Assembly: GCA_946629525.1 (NCBI GenBank)
Contig: CAMOXU010000011.1
Span: 1-39,914, forward strand
Direction of reading: 5' to 3'
Origin: an uncultured Clostridia bacterium
GTDB taxonomy: Bacteria > Bacillota > Clostridia > Lachnospirales > Lachnospiraceae
Length of the DNA stretch: 39,914 bases
Shown here: piece after piece, positions 8,465-16,809 of the stretch
How positions within the stretch are numbered: the stretch's first letter is position 1
How the letters are laid out: the number at the start of each line of letters is the position of its first letter
The notes under the pieces: generated by a model
What the model saw: the letters and a program-made list of their open reading frames with translations, nothing else
What the model was told of the DNA's origin: nothing
The model's database searches: none
Made by a program: the position numbers and the translations under genes

Positions 8465-8493
8465 ATTATAAGACCATTTCATTGATTTGTCAA
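8465..8493 (-). promoter_or_regulatory. Consensus sigma-A promoter for the basic-protein gene
   Basis: On the minus strand TTGACA (8493-8488), a 17-base spacer and TATAAT (8470-8465) match the consensus at all 12 positions. The predicted transcript starts near 8458 and has an untranslated leader of about 250 bases before the ATG at 8205. The rest of the gap 8206-8723 holds no gene that I can support. On the plus strand it includes a small hairpin (AACGGA/TCCGTT, about 8608-8631) and a TATAAT box before the acetyltransferase gene. Confidence 0.85.
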
Positions 8494-8723
8494 ATTTCGA
8501 ATGCATTTTTTGGTGAATTTTACAAACATATTGCAATCCATGTTTTTCAGTAAAATCTCCAATGGAAAGCCGGATTCTTTCATTTTCATGGGCAGGGAAT
8601 AAAAAAACGGAAAAGCCCGCGGAATCCGTTATAGTAATAAAGACCTGTTTGATTTATAATAAAGTGTAAGTTTTGTGCAGAATTGTTAAAGATGCATTCT
8701 TTTTTCTTTACCGGGAGGTTTTT

Positions 8724-9200
8724 ATGACACTGCATGTGAGAAGAGCGGATAAAAAGGATATACCGAGAATACAGGAGCTTCTCGTGCAGGTCAATCAGGT
8801 GCATGCGGACGGGCGGCCGGACATTTTCAAATCCGGCGGCGTCAAATACACGGATGCCCAGCTTGGAATCCTTCTTGAGGACGACACGCGTCCGGTATTC
8901 GTGGCCGTGAACGATGAGGAGCTTGTGTGCGGGTACGGATTCTGTATTATTACAGATGTACAGGAGACTTCGAACAGGATGCCGATGAAGACCCTCTATA
9001 TCGACGATCTGTGCGTGGATGAGAAGATCCGCCGCATGGGCACGGGGAAAGTCCTTTATGATTACATCGTAAAGTATGCGAGGGAGATCGGCTGCTACAA
9101 TCTTACGCTCAATGTGTGGGCATGCAATCCTTCCGCGATGGCATTTTATGAAAAGCAGGGGCTTACCATGCTCAAGAAGGAGATGGAGACGATTCTCTGA
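8724..9200 (+). CDS. GNAT family N-acetyltransferase
   Basis: The 158-residue protein has the GNAT fold pattern: an N-terminal RRADKKDIPRIQELL helix, central strands ending at TLYIDDLCVDE, and the acetyl-CoA binding motif RRMGTG (about 103-108). A C-terminal NLTLNVWACNPSAMAFYEKQGL stretch is typical of the family. It should transfer acetyl from acetyl-CoA to an unknown amine. The ATG at 8724 follows GGGAGG closely; an in-frame ATG at 8673 lacks such a site. It is the first of three same-strand genes, with no clear partner that would tell the substrate. Confidence 0.88.
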   Translation: MTLHVRRADKKDIPRIQELLVQVNQVHADGRPDIFKSGGVKYTDAQLGILLEDDTRPVFVAVNDEELVCGYGFCIITDVQETSNRMPMKTLYIDDLCVDEKIRRMGTGKVLYDYIVKYAREIGCYNLTLNVWACNPSAMAFYEKQGLTMLKKEMETIL

Positions 9201-9241
9201 GGTGCATTTACACGGCGCTTCCGGGAGCAGAAAATGTCCGG

Positions 9242-9670
9242 ATGCGGAGGATCGATCCTACAGCAGACGATATGAAAAAGGCTTACGCTGATACACAGAA
9301 CGCTCCGGTGGAGAGCAGCCCGAGGCAGAAGAAGACTCTCGAAGCGGAAAGCTCCGACGCAGACGGGAAAACATTCAGCCCAATAAGAATCTACAGGGGG
9401 GAATCACTTTCTGAGATCCCGGCGGAGGCCAACTGCGTCTACATCGTGGAGTGCCGGGACGGGAGCTATTATACCGGCTGGACGAATCATCCTCTCCTGA
9501 GGCTTCAGGCGCACAATGAGGGGAGAGGCGCGAAGTACACAAAAAGCAGAAGGCCTGTGCATTTTATTTACATAGAGACCTATGAGACGAAGGAAGAGGC
9601 CATGTCCCGGGAATTCTTCATCAAGAAAATGAAGAGAGCGGGGAAGGAGCGCCTGATTTCCGAAAAGTAA
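9242..9670 (+). CDS. GIY-YIG nuclease-superfamily protein (UPF0213-like)
   Basis: The 142-residue protein ends in a GIY-YIG domain (about residues 62-138). VYIVECRDGSYYTGWT is the double-tyrosine core, followed by the HNEGRGAKYTKSRRP loop and EAMSREFFIKKMKRAGKERLI with the usual glutamate. The family is mostly uncharacterised; the fold is that of small DNA endonucleases. The N-terminal 60 residues are polar and unlike the usual family members of about 80-100 residues, so the true start may be downstream. The ATG at 9242 has only a distant GGGAG, and 9272 has none. Confidence 0.82.
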   Translation: MRRIDPTADDMKKAYADTQNAPVESSPRQKKTLEAESSDADGKTFSPIRIYRGESLSEIPAEANCVYIVECRDGSYYTGWTNHPLLRLQAHNEGRGAKYTKSRRPVHFIYIETYETKEEAMSREFFIKKMKRAGKERLISEK

Positions 9671-9737
9671 CTGATAGGAGAAGTCCTTTAGTAATAGAAC
9701 ACGAGCGGGCGAAGCCCGTAAAACAACAGGAGGAATT

Positions 9738-11390
9738 ATGGGCAACGAAGACAATGTATTTGTAGTTGGACACAAAAATCCGGATACAGACTCGATCTGC
9801 GCAGCTATCTCACTGGCGTATCTGAAAAATCAGATCGAGAAGACCGATCGTTATCTGCCGAGACGCGCAGGCCAGATCAATGAGGAGACAGAATTCGTCC
9901 TGAAGTATTTCGGTGTAGATTCTCCTCTCTATATGCCGAATGTCGGAACACAGGTCAAGGATATGAACATCGATGAGACGGAGGGCGCTCCGGATGATGT
10001 CACGATCCGTATTGCCTGGGAATATATGAAGGAGAGCGGCATCTCGGCTCTTCCGATCATGGACGGCACGAATCAGCTGGAAGGCATGATCACAGTCTCG
10101 GACATCACGAATTACTACATGGATTCCTATACCAAGACGATCATGTCCGAGGCGAAGACAAAATACTATGATATCGCGGAGACGATCAACGGTCACGTCA
10201 TGGTCGGAAATGAGGAGGACATCTTCACGGAAGGCCGTGTTATTGTCGGAGCTGCCACGCCGGAGAGCTTCGCCAGATATATGAAGCCGAAGGATCTGGT
10301 CATCCTGGGCGACCGCATGGACACGCAGCTCACAGCGATCGAGATGGGAGCCAGCGCGATCGTGTGCTGTCTGACCGAAAAGATCTCCGAGATCGTCCGC
10401 ATGTCTGCAGAGCACAAAAAGTGCATCGTTATCTGCACGAAATTCGACACATACACGGTAGCCCGTCTGATCAATCAGGCGATCCCGGCCAAGTTCCTCA
10501 TGAAGAAGGACGGACTGATCTCCTTCCATCTGGATGACTTTATTGACGATATCCGCGAGACGATGGGCAAGCTCCGCCATCGCTCTTATCCGGTCCTGAA
10601 TCACAAGGACGAGTATGTCGGCATGATCGGATCCCAGAATCTTCTGAACGCAAAGAAGAAGCAGGTCATCCTGGTCGACCACACGGAAGTTTCTCAGGCG
10701 GTGGATAATCTGGAGCAGGCCGAGATCCTTGAGATCGTCGATCACCATAGAGTCGGTACGGTCGAGACGATCAATCCGATCTATTTCCGCGGGGAGCCGG
10801 TCGGCTGCACCTGCACGATCCTCTATTCCATGTTCCATGAGAACGGGATCGAGATCCCGAAGGAGATCGCAGGCCTTATGATGTCGGCCATCATCTCCGA
10901 CACGCTGCTGTTCCGCTCTCCGACCTGCACGCCGCGCGACCAGGTCGCTGGTCTTGCGCTCGCAAAGATCGCGGGCGTGAACCCCGGAGATTACGCAAAG
11001 CAGATGTTCCGTGCGGGATCCGCGCTTGGAAATAAGACGCCGGACGAGATCCTGCATCAGGATTTCAAGAAGTTCATTTTCGGCGATACCGTATTCGGCG
11101 TCGGTCAGATCAGCTCCATGGATACAGAGGAGCTTCTGGAAATCGCGGAGAAGCTCCGCCCGCAGCTTGCGGTGGAGTCGATGAAGAGCGGCATGAGCAT
11201 GGTATTCTTCATGCTGACGAATATCGTCGAGGAGGATACGAGGCTTCTGTGCTACGGCAAGGATGCTCCGGCGCTCCTTCAGGACAGCTATAAGACGGAG
11301 ATCGATGAGCATGATATCGCATATCTGCCGAAGGTCGTTTCGAGAAAGAAGCAGTTGATCCCGGCATTTATGAATGCATTACAGAACTAA
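9738..11390 (+). CDS. ppaC: Family II manganese-dependent inorganic pyrophosphatase with CBS and DRTGG domains
   Basis: It hydrolyses pyrophosphate to phosphate in the cytoplasm. The N-terminal DHH part has the metal site GHKNPDTDS (11-19). About residues 70-300 carry two CBS regions around a DRTGG-like middle (ALPIMDGTNQLEGMITVSDI, then SYPVLNHKDEYVGMIGSQNL). The DHH core resumes with VDHHRVG (D335-H337) and SDTLLFRSPTCTPRD. The DHHA2 domain forms the C terminus. At 550 residues it has the size of nucleotide-regulated CBS pyrophosphatases rather than the ~310-residue plain form. AGGAGG lies 8 bases before the ATG, and a terminator follows. The small hairpin CGGGC-GAA-GCCCG sits between it and the preceding gene. 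Confidence 0.93.
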   Translation: MGNEDNVFVVGHKNPDTDSICAAISLAYLKNQIEKTDRYLPRRAGQINEETEFVLKYFGVDSPLYMPNVGTQVKDMNIDETEGAPDDVTIRIAWEYMKESGISALPIMDGTNQLEGMITVSDITNYYMDSYTKTIMSEAKTKYYDIAETINGHVMVGNEEDIFTEGRVIVGAATPESFARYMKPKDLVILGDRMDTQLTAIEMGASAIVCCLTEKISEIVRMSAEHKKCIVICTKFDTYTVARLINQAIPAKFLMKKDGLISFHLDDFIDDIRETMGKLRHRSYPVLNHKDEYVGMIGSQNLLNAKKKQVILVDHTEVSQAVDNLEQAEILEIVDHHRVGTVETINPIYFRGEPVGCTCTILYSMFHENGIEIPKEIAGLMMSAIISDTLLFRSPTCTPRDQVAGLALAKIAGVNPGDYAKQMFRAGSALGNKTPDEILHQDFKKFIFGDTVFGVGQISSMDTEELLEIAEKLRPQLAVESMKSGMSMVFFMLTNIVEEDTRLLCYGKDAPALLQDSYKTEIDEHDIAYLPKVVSRKKQLIPAFMNALQN

Positions 11391-11436
11391 CGGAAACTAC
11401 GAGCGGTGGAGTGACACTGCACAATAAAAAGAACTT

Positions 11437-11474
11437 AAGGGGCCGGGATCCACACGGGTGCCGGCCTCTTTTGA
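11437..11474 (+). terminator. Terminator after the pyrophosphatase gene
   Basis: GGGGCCGG pairs with CCGGCCTC (one G-T pair), the inner CAC/GTG extends the stem, and TTTT follows. Confidence 0.75.
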
Positions 11475-11524
11475 CCGGATGCAAAGAGCGCATGAACGCG
11501 CAGAGTGAAACAGCATGAGGAATT

Positions 11525-12337
11525 ATGAACGGTAAAGTCGAATGGAAACCCGGAAATATGCTCTACCCGCTCCCTGCGGTCCTCGTCAGCTCGAAGAGCG
11601 GGGACGGCAGGTGCGACGTCTGCACCGTGGCCTGGGCGGGGACTGTGTGTACGAATCCGCCGATGATCGGCATTTCCCTGCGGCCGTCCAGGCAGACCTA
11701 TGATTTTATCTCGGAGACGGGTGTGTTCGTCGTAAATGTGACGACGGAGGAGATGACGCACGCGGTGGATTACTGCGGCGTGAGAAGCGGGAAAAATGAG
11801 AACAAGTTCGAGACTGCACACCTTACGGCGGTCCCCGCAGCACATGTCGACTGTCCGATGATCGGCGAATCGCCGGTATCGATCGAGTGCGTGGTGAAGG
11901 AGAAGCTTGCGCTCGGTTCGCACACGCTGTTCATCGGGGAGGTCGTGGGCGTCCACGTGGATGAGACGTACGTGGATGATACGGGGGCTTTTCATTTTTC
12001 GGATGTGAAGCCGATCGTCTACTGTCACGGCGAATACAGGGGAATCGGAAAGGCGCTCGGGACCTTCGGGTACAGCGTGCGTAAAAAGAAAAACAAAAGA
12101 GAAAATTCGGATAAAAGAAGAGACAAAAAAGAAGATTTCAGCAAAAGAAAAGATAACTCGAAAAGCTCTGATAATAAGACTGGATTTCATGGCAAAGAGC
12201 GGAAAAGAGTGGTTGACAAGTCATCCGTAAACGGAGACAATATTATAAGAAGAATTGGTCGTACCGGCAGAAAAGGTACGGAATCCGGGTCTTTACGGAA
12301 TCGCCGAAGCGGGAGGGGAGAAGCCCGCAGAGGCTGA
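11525..12337 (+). CDS. Flavin reductase-like (FMN-binding split-barrel) protein with basic tail
   Basis: Residues 1 to about 185 match the flavin reductase-like domain: LYPLPAVLVSS, VCTVAWAGTVCTNPPMIGISLRPSRQTYDFI, FVVNVTTEEM, and a C-terminal FSDVKPIVYCHGEYRGIG. Such proteins bind FMN and reduce flavin or an attached substrate; the partner is unknown. From about residue 186 the chain changes into an 85-residue Lys/Arg-rich tail (VRKKKNKRENSDKRRDKKEDF) that the family normally lacks. A promoter-like site lies inside the last part, so the tail may be partly readthrough of former intergenic sequence. GAGGAA precedes the ATG. Confidence 0.82.
   Translation: MNGKVEWKPGNMLYPLPAVLVSSKSGDGRCDVCTVAWAGTVCTNPPMIGISLRPSRQTYDFISETGVFVVNVTTEEMTHAVDYCGVRSGKNENKFETAHLTAVPAAHVDCPMIGESPVSIECVVKEKLALGSHTLFIGEVVGVHVDETYVDDTGAFHFSDVKPIVYCHGEYRGIGKALGTFGYSVRKKKNKRENSDKRRDKKEDFSKRKDNSKSSDNKTGFHGKERKRVVDKSSVNGDNIIRRIGRTGRKGTESGSLRNRRSGRGEARRG
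12213..12241 (+). promoter_or_regulatory. Promoter-like site inside the 3' end of the flavin reductase gene
   Basis: TTGACA (12213-12218), a 17-base spacer and GACAAT (12236-12241). The -35 is perfect and the -10 matches at four of six. It could drive the family 2 element and the shikimate kinase gene. The gap 12338-12494 shows no gene I can support. Confidence 0.55.
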
Positions 12338-12494
12338 AGAAGCGCAGGATCAAAAGAAGGGAAGGAGACTGCGCAGAGGACCGGAAGGATTCCGTGTTGT
12401 ATGTCGGAAGGCGGAAAGGGACGCCTTTGATCTTTCTTCGTGGGGAATATAAAGGGCAGGATTTTGGTGCATACCCGCACCGGGATTTCTGCGC

Positions 12495-12610
12495 AAACGG
12501 TGGTGTATTAAGTTCGGTCTTCGCCTTCGGCCTGACTGCACTGAGTGCACTGCGTATACATGAGAGCAGCGTTCAGCTTCGCCCTGCAGGCCGGCTTCAC
12601 TGGCTTTCAT
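12495..12610 (+). repeat. Family 2 folded element, copy A
   Basis: It begins AAACGGTGGTG and shares this with copy B at 28732, together with ACTGCGTATAC and a closing CTTTCA block. The left stem pairs GTGTATTAAG (12503-12512) with CTGAGTGCAC (12541-12550), using G-T pairs. The right stem pairs ATGAGAG (from 12559) with CTTTCAT (12604-12610). It ends 24 bases before the shikimate kinase start, so in this place it may form part of the mRNA leader. Confidence 0.7.
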
Positions 12611-12633
12611 AGGAATAATAAGGGGGACCGGGT

Positions 12634-13128
12634 ATGAATTACGTTCTGATTGGAATGCCGGGATCTGGCAAGAGCACGCTTGGCGTGCTGCTGGCCAAGT
12701 ATCTCGGATTTTCTTTTTTGGACACCGATCTGGTGATTCAAAATAAGGAAAGTAAGCTTCTCCGGGAAATCATTGAAGAAAAAGGTGTAGATGGTTTTCT
12801 GCGAATTGAAGACGATACTGGCAGCGGCATACATGTTGACCGCACCGTGATCGCGACCGGAGGATCGGCGGTCATGGGGGAAGCGGCGATGAGGAATTAC
12901 CGGGAGAACGGTAAGATCATTTATCTCAGGATCTCCTTCGAGGAGATGGAGAGGCGTCTCGCGAACGATTATCGCAGGAGGGGCGTCGTTCTCCTTGAAG
13001 GACAGACGCTTAGGGACATGTATGAAGCTCGGTGCAGACTCTATGAAAAGTACGCAGATGTCACAATTGCGGAACAGAATCTGTCTCTCGAGGAAACTTT
13101 ACAGAAAGTCCTTGAAGAAAGTATCTAA
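12634..13128 (+). CDS. aroK: Shikimate kinase
   Basis: The enzyme phosphorylates shikimate with ATP in the chorismate pathway. The 164-residue protein has the P loop GMPGSGKST (7-15), the shikimate-binding FLDTDLVI, RIED (the usual arginine of the substrate site), GGSAV in the place of the conserved GGG, and the lid RRRGVVLL. Length fits the family (about 165-175). The ATG follows AAGGGGG. It stands between the flavin reductase-like gene and murA, with no other aromatic amino acid gene in view. A promoter before murA suggests that murA can be transcribed separately. Confidence 0.9.
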   Translation: MNYVLIGMPGSGKSTLGVLLAKYLGFSFLDTDLVIQNKESKLLREIIEEKGVDGFLRIEDDTGSGIHVDRTVIATGGSAVMGEAAMRNYRENGKIIYLRISFEEMERRLANDYRRRGVVLLEGQTLRDMYEARCRLYEKYADVTIAEQNLSLEETLQKVLEESI

Positions 13129-13185
13129 TTGACTGATAGACAAAACCCCGAAATGATGGACTATTGCTGAATCGGTTAAGAAACA

Positions 13186-13214
13186 TTTACAAAGTGTTAA
13201 ATTTACGCTAAGAT
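13186..13214 (+). promoter_or_regulatory. Promoter of murA
   Basis: TTTACA (13186-13191), a 17-base spacer and TAAGAT (13209-13214). The murA ATG is at 13270, giving a leader of roughly 50 bases. Confidence 0.6.
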
Positions 13215-13269
13215 TACGGCAGTGAGTCCCCGAAACGGGATCATTCACGCAAGAAGAGGCAGGTTTAAT

Positions 13270-14562
13270 ATGGAACAATATGTGATTAAGGGCGGAAATC
13301 CACTGGTGGGAGAAGTTGAGATCGCAGGGGCTAAGAATGCAGCGCTCCCAATCATCTCCGCCGCGATCATGACCGATGAAACCGTAACACTTGAGAATCT
13401 TCCGGATGTCAATGACGTCAATGTCCTTCTGGAATCCATTGCCGGAATCGGTGCACATGTTGAGCGTCTGGACAGGCATACGGTAAAAATAAACGGGTCG
13501 ACCATACGCGACTGTTCTGTCGAGTATGAATATATCAGAAAGATCCGCGCGTCCTACTATCTTTTAGGTGCGCTTCTGGGCAAGTACAACAGAGCGGAGG
13601 TTCCGCTCCCCGGCGGATGTAATATCGGAAGCAGACCGATCGACCAGCATCTGAAGGGTTTTCGCGCGATTGGCGCGAAAGTAGCGATCAAGGGCGGGAC
13701 GATTCTCGCCAGCTGCCATCATATGACAGGTGCGCACATTTTCATGGATGTCGTATCGGTCGGCGCAACCATCAATATCATGATGGCCGCGTCCCGTGCG
13801 GTCGGCCGCACTACGATTGAAAATGCAGCGAAGGAGCCGCATGTAGTCGATGTAGCCAATTTCCTGAACAGCATGGGTGCCAATATCAAAGGGGCAGGCA
13901 CGGATGTGATCCGCATCGTGGGTGTTCCCAGGTTCCACGGATGTACGTATGCCATCGTTCCGGATATGATCGAGGCGGGAACCTACATGATGGCGGCAGC
14001 AGCTACAAAGGGAGATATCGTTGTAAAGAACGTCATCCCGAAGCATATGGAAGCCGTCTCCGCGAAGCTTCTCGAGATCGGCTGCGAGGTGGAGGAGTTC
14101 GATGACTCGATCCGCGTCGTCGCTGCCAAGAGGCTTGTCCGCACGCATATCAAGACGCAGCCCTATCCGGGATATCCGACGGATATGCAGCCGCAGATCG
14201 CGGTCGTTCTCGCGCTTGCACGCGGAACGTCCATCGTCACGGAGAGTATTTTCGAGAACCGCTTTAAGTATGTGGATGAGCTGACCCGTATGGGCGCGAA
14301 CGTCAAGGTCGAGGGCAATACCGCGATCATCGACGGCGTGCCGGGCTTTACGGGTGCCAGAGTTTCCTCCCCGGATCTCCGCGCCGGCGCAGCGCTCGTG
14401 ATCGCGGCACTGCAGGCGGAAGGAATCTCAGTCGTCGACGATATCGGCTATATCCTTCGCGGATATGAAGATTTTGACGGAAAGCTCCGTTCTCTCGGCG
14501 CTGAGATCGAGATGGTCTCATCGGAGAAGGAGATCGAGAAGTTTAAACTGAGAATCGGTTGA
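13270..14562 (+). CDS. murA: UDP-N-acetylglucosamine 1-carboxyvinyltransferase
   Basis: It transfers enolpyruvate from PEP to UDP-GlcNAc, the first committed step of peptidoglycan synthesis, in the cytoplasm. The 430-residue protein shows KNAALPIISA (substrate-binding lysine and asparagine), IRASYYLLG, and LPGGCNIGSRPIDQH with the catalytic Cys117, the residue attacked by fosfomycin. GYPTDMQPQ and a C-terminal LRAGAALVIAAL are also typical. The start at MEQYVIKGG is preferred to an upstream ATG at 13222 because an AGGCAGG-like site precedes it and MurA proteins begin this way. Its stop overlaps the next start by one base (TGATG), implying translational coupling. Confidence 0.95.
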   Translation: MEQYVIKGGNPLVGEVEIAGAKNAALPIISAAIMTDETVTLENLPDVNDVNVLLESIAGIGAHVERLDRHTVKINGSTIRDCSVEYEYIRKIRASYYLLGALLGKYNRAEVPLPGGCNIGSRPIDQHLKGFRAIGAKVAIKGGTILASCHHMTGAHIFMDVVSVGATINIMMAASRAVGRTTIENAAKEPHVVDVANFLNSMGANIKGAGTDVIRIVGVPRFHGCTYAIVPDMIEAGTYMMAAAATKGDIVVKNVIPKHMEAVSAKLLEIGCEVEEFDDSIRVVAAKRLVRTHIKTQPYPGYPTDMQPQIAVVLALARGTSIVTESIFENRFKYVDELTRMGANVKVEGNTAIIDGVPGFTGARVSSPDLRAGAALVIAALQAEGISVVDDIGYILRGYEDFDGKLRSLGAEIEMVSSEKEIEKFKLRIG

Positions 14563-15473
14563 TGGACAGTATAGAGAATATTTTGGAAAATTGCCGGCTC
14601 TGCGCGCGATCGTGCGGAGCCGACCGTATACATGGAGAGGCAGGCCGATGCGGCGGGACGGATAAGGTCTTCGCTGCACGGTCTGCTCTTCATATGTGGG
14701 AAGAACCATGTATTTCGGGAAAGGAAGGGTCCGGCGCCGTCTTTTTTTCAGGATGTCCGCTGGGCTGTGTGTTCTGCCAGAACAGGTCGATCGCCCTCGG
14801 GAAGACCGGGAAGGAGATCAGCCTCGCGCGTCTTACGCAGCTGTTCCTCGAACTGCAGGAACAGAAGGCTAATAATATCAATCTGGTGACGCCGACCCAC
14901 TATGTCCCGCAGATCATTGCCGCCGTGGAAAATGCAAGGCGCATGGGACTCGTGATCCCGATCGTCTACAATACAGCTTCCTACGAGCGGCCGGAGACGG
15001 TGCGGAGCCTCTCTGATACGGTGGACATATTTCTTCCGGATCTCAAATATTATGACCCGGAGCTCTCCGCGAAGTATTCCTTCGCGCCGGATTATTTCGA
15101 TGTCGCATCGAAGGCGATCCGGGAGATGGTCAGGATTTCCGGAAAATGCGAGTTCGACGACCGCGGAATGCTCCGGAGAGGGACCGTGGTCCGGCATATG
15201 ATCCTGCCGGGACACACGAGGGACTCGATGCAGATCCTTCGGTATCTGTATGAGACCTACGGGGACGACATATATATCAGTATCATGAATCAGTATACGC
15301 CGATGCCCGGCATCGGTGAGCAGTATCCCGAGCTCGGACGCCGAATCACGCGGAGAGAGTACGATAAGGTCATCGACTTCGCGCTGCAGATCGGAATCAC
15401 GAACGCGTTCGTGCAGGAAGGAGAGACGGCGAAGGAGAGCTTTATTCCGGAGTTTGACGGGACGGGGCTTTAA
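14562..15473 (+). CDS. Radical SAM protein, PflA-like (COG1313 type)
   Basis: The cluster motif CPLGCVFC (C65, C69, C72; CX3CX2C) binds the 4Fe-4S centre that cleaves S-adenosylmethionine. An N-terminal cysteine set, CRLCARSC then GRCGG, resembles the extra motif of uncharacterised PflA-related proteins. Further marks are NINLVTPTHYVPQI, DIFLPDLKYYD and a C-terminal NQYTPMPG. At 303 residues it fits that group. The substrate is unknown; family members are often annotated as activating enzymes. It begins inside the murA stop codon and is probably cotranslated with it. A terminator structure follows. Confidence 0.87.
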   Translation: MDSIENILENCRLCARSCGADRIHGEAGRCGGTDKVFAARSALHMWEEPCISGKEGSGAVFFSGCPLGCVFCQNRSIALGKTGKEISLARLTQLFLELQEQKANNINLVTPTHYVPQIIAAVENARRMGLVIPIVYNTASYERPETVRSLSDTVDIFLPDLKYYDPELSAKYSFAPDYFDVASKAIREMVRISGKCEFDDRGMLRRGTVVRHMILPGHTRDSMQILRYLYETYGDDIYISIMNQYTPMPGIGEQYPELGRRITRREYDKVIDFALQIGITNAFVQEGETAKESFIPEFDGTGL

Positions 15474-15483
15474 TGAATGATTT

Positions 15484-15580
15484 CCGGAGGATATTCACGA
15501 ACACACTGACGTTCCTTCCGTACCGTGAAGGGTACGAAGCGCCTTCCCATATGCGCGGCTAAGATCCTCCGGACTCTTTT
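15484..15580 (+). terminator. Long-stem terminator after the radical SAM gene
   Basis: CCGGAGGAT (15484-15492) pairs with ATCCTCCGG (15564-15572) and CTCTTTT follows. An inner hairpin (GTACC/GGTAC) lies in the loop. The stem is strong, but the large enclosed loop makes it unusual. Confidence 0.55.
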
Positions 15581-15587
15581 ATGTATA

Positions 15588-15690
15588 TTATATGAGAACT
15601 GCTTCGCAGTTCTCATAATCATAATTCGGTCGATAAATCGGCCTTTTTATCGAAAGTTCCTTGCGGAACTTCCGATAAAGATTTATCTCA
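15588..15690 (-). repeat. Family 3 folded element, single inverted copy
   Basis: Read on the minus strand it has the same three hairpins and linkers as the 96-bp array at 39138. Hairpin 1 is ATCGGAAGTTCC-GCAA-GGAACTTTCGAT. Hairpin 2 is GGCCGAT-TT-ATCGACC. After the linker GAATTATGATT, hairpin 3 pairs ATGAGAACTGC with GCAGTTCTCAT. Stem 2 differs from the array (GGCCTGC/GCAGGCC) but remains paired. It abuts family 1 copy 2. Confidence 0.85.
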
Positions 15691-15867
15691 GTGGGGAAGA
15701 CCCCTGCTTCTGTAAGCGGGGGATAGACTAATATCCTGCTCGTCTCAGTGGTGGGTTACAATCCCCCACTGAGATAAACGCTCCGCGAGGATGCGCAGGG
15801 ATTCGGTTTGGAAGATGTCAGCTTGCGCTGACCCGAATCCCGCGCCAATTCTCGCGAGCGAGAATTG
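15682..15867 (+). repeat. Family 1 folded element, copy 2
   Basis: Hairpin A pairs TTTATCTCAGTGGGG (15682-15696) with CCCCACTGAGATAAA (15764-15778). A second, shorter match near 15742 can pair with the same 3' arm. Hairpin B CGC-TCC-GCG (15779-15787) and AGGAT follow. Stem C is GCGC-A-GGGATTCGG against CCGAATCCC-GCGC and encloses GTCAGC-TTGC-GCTGAC. Hairpin D pairs CAATTCTCGC with GCGAGAATTG (ends 15867). The Hsp33 gene starts 37 bases later. Confidence 0.82.
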
Positions 15868-15904
15868 AATACAGCAGTTTTTAGCAGGAAGTATGGAGGA
15901 TCAT

Positions 15905-16783
15905 ATGGATTATATTGTGAGGGCATCTGCGGCGAATCAGTTCGTCCGGGCATTTGCCTGTACAACACGGGGCGTGACGGAACACGCAAGGAAAATTCAT
16001 GATCTGAGCCCGGTCTGCTCCGCAGCGCTCGGGCGCACGATGGCAGCGGGGCTCATGATGGGCGTCATGCTGAAGGGGGAGAAGGATCTCCTGACCATCC
16101 AGTTCAAGGGAGACGGGCCGATTGGAGGCATCACGGTGACGGCCGGACCGGAGGGTAAGGTCAAAGGCTATGTGGCGAATCCGTCGGTGGTGCTGCCTCC
16201 GAATGAGTTTGGACATTTTGACGTCGGAGGAGCCGTCGGAAAAGGTTATCTGCTCATCATGAAGGATCTGGGCCTCAAGGAGCCCTACTCCGGTCAGGTC
16301 GATATTCAGACGGGAGAGATCGCGCAGGATATCGCGTACTATTATGCCCTGAGCGAGCAGGTACCGTCGGTCGTCGCGCTCGGCGTTCTTATGAATAAGG
16401 ACAATACGGTCCGGGAGAGCGGCGGATATATCATCCAGCTCATGCCGGACTGCCCGGACGATGTGATCGCCGCGCTGGAGAAGAAGGTCACGGGAATTCC
16501 CTCGGTCACTGATCTTCTGCGAAACGGCGAGACACCGGAAACGATCCTTCAGAGGATCCTCGGCGATATGGATCTTCATTTCCTTGATACGATCCCCGCA
16601 AAGTTCGAATGCAACTGCAGCAGGGAGCGGGTCACGAAAGCGCTGATCGCACTCGGCCGGAAGGAGCTTGCCTCGATCATAGAGGACGGGAAGGAAGAGA
16701 AGCTCAACTGCGCCTTCTGCAACACGGATTATGTGTTCACGGTGGATGAGATGCGCGAGATCCTCAAACAGTGTGGAAGATAA
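15905..16783 (+). CDS. hslO: Redox-regulated molecular chaperone Hsp33
   Basis: This cytoplasmic holdase is switched on by disulfide formation under oxidative stress. The N-terminal domain is recognised by ACTTRGVTEHARKIHDLSP, GPIGGITVTAG and VDIQTGEIAQDIAYYYALSEQ. The C-terminal zinc site has C236 and C238 (CNC) and C269 and C272 (CAFC), all four present. Length (292) is normal. The ATG at 15905 is chosen because GGAGG lies 5 bases upstream; the ATG at 15893 overlaps that site and has only GGAAG. It is preceded by two folded repeat elements and followed by the metK promoter. Confidence 0.94.
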   Translation: MDYIVRASAANQFVRAFACTTRGVTEHARKIHDLSPVCSAALGRTMAAGLMMGVMLKGEKDLLTIQFKGDGPIGGITVTAGPEGKVKGYVANPSVVLPPNEFGHFDVGGAVGKGYLLIMKDLGLKEPYSGQVDIQTGEIAQDIAYYYALSEQVPSVVALGVLMNKDNTVRESGGYIIQLMPDCPDDVIAALEKKVTGIPSVTDLLRNGETPETILQRILGDMDLHFLDTIPAKFECNCSRERVTKALIALGRKELASIIEDGKEEKLNCAFCNTDYVFTVDEMREILKQCGR

Positions 16784-16809
16784 AACTTGCATATTTTAGA
16801 AAATGTCCC

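Noticed and set aside
12255-12452. Small frame of 65 codons upstream of shikimate kinase
   Set aside because: No ribosome binding site, no recognisable features, and other frames are equally open; it lies in a likely leader region.
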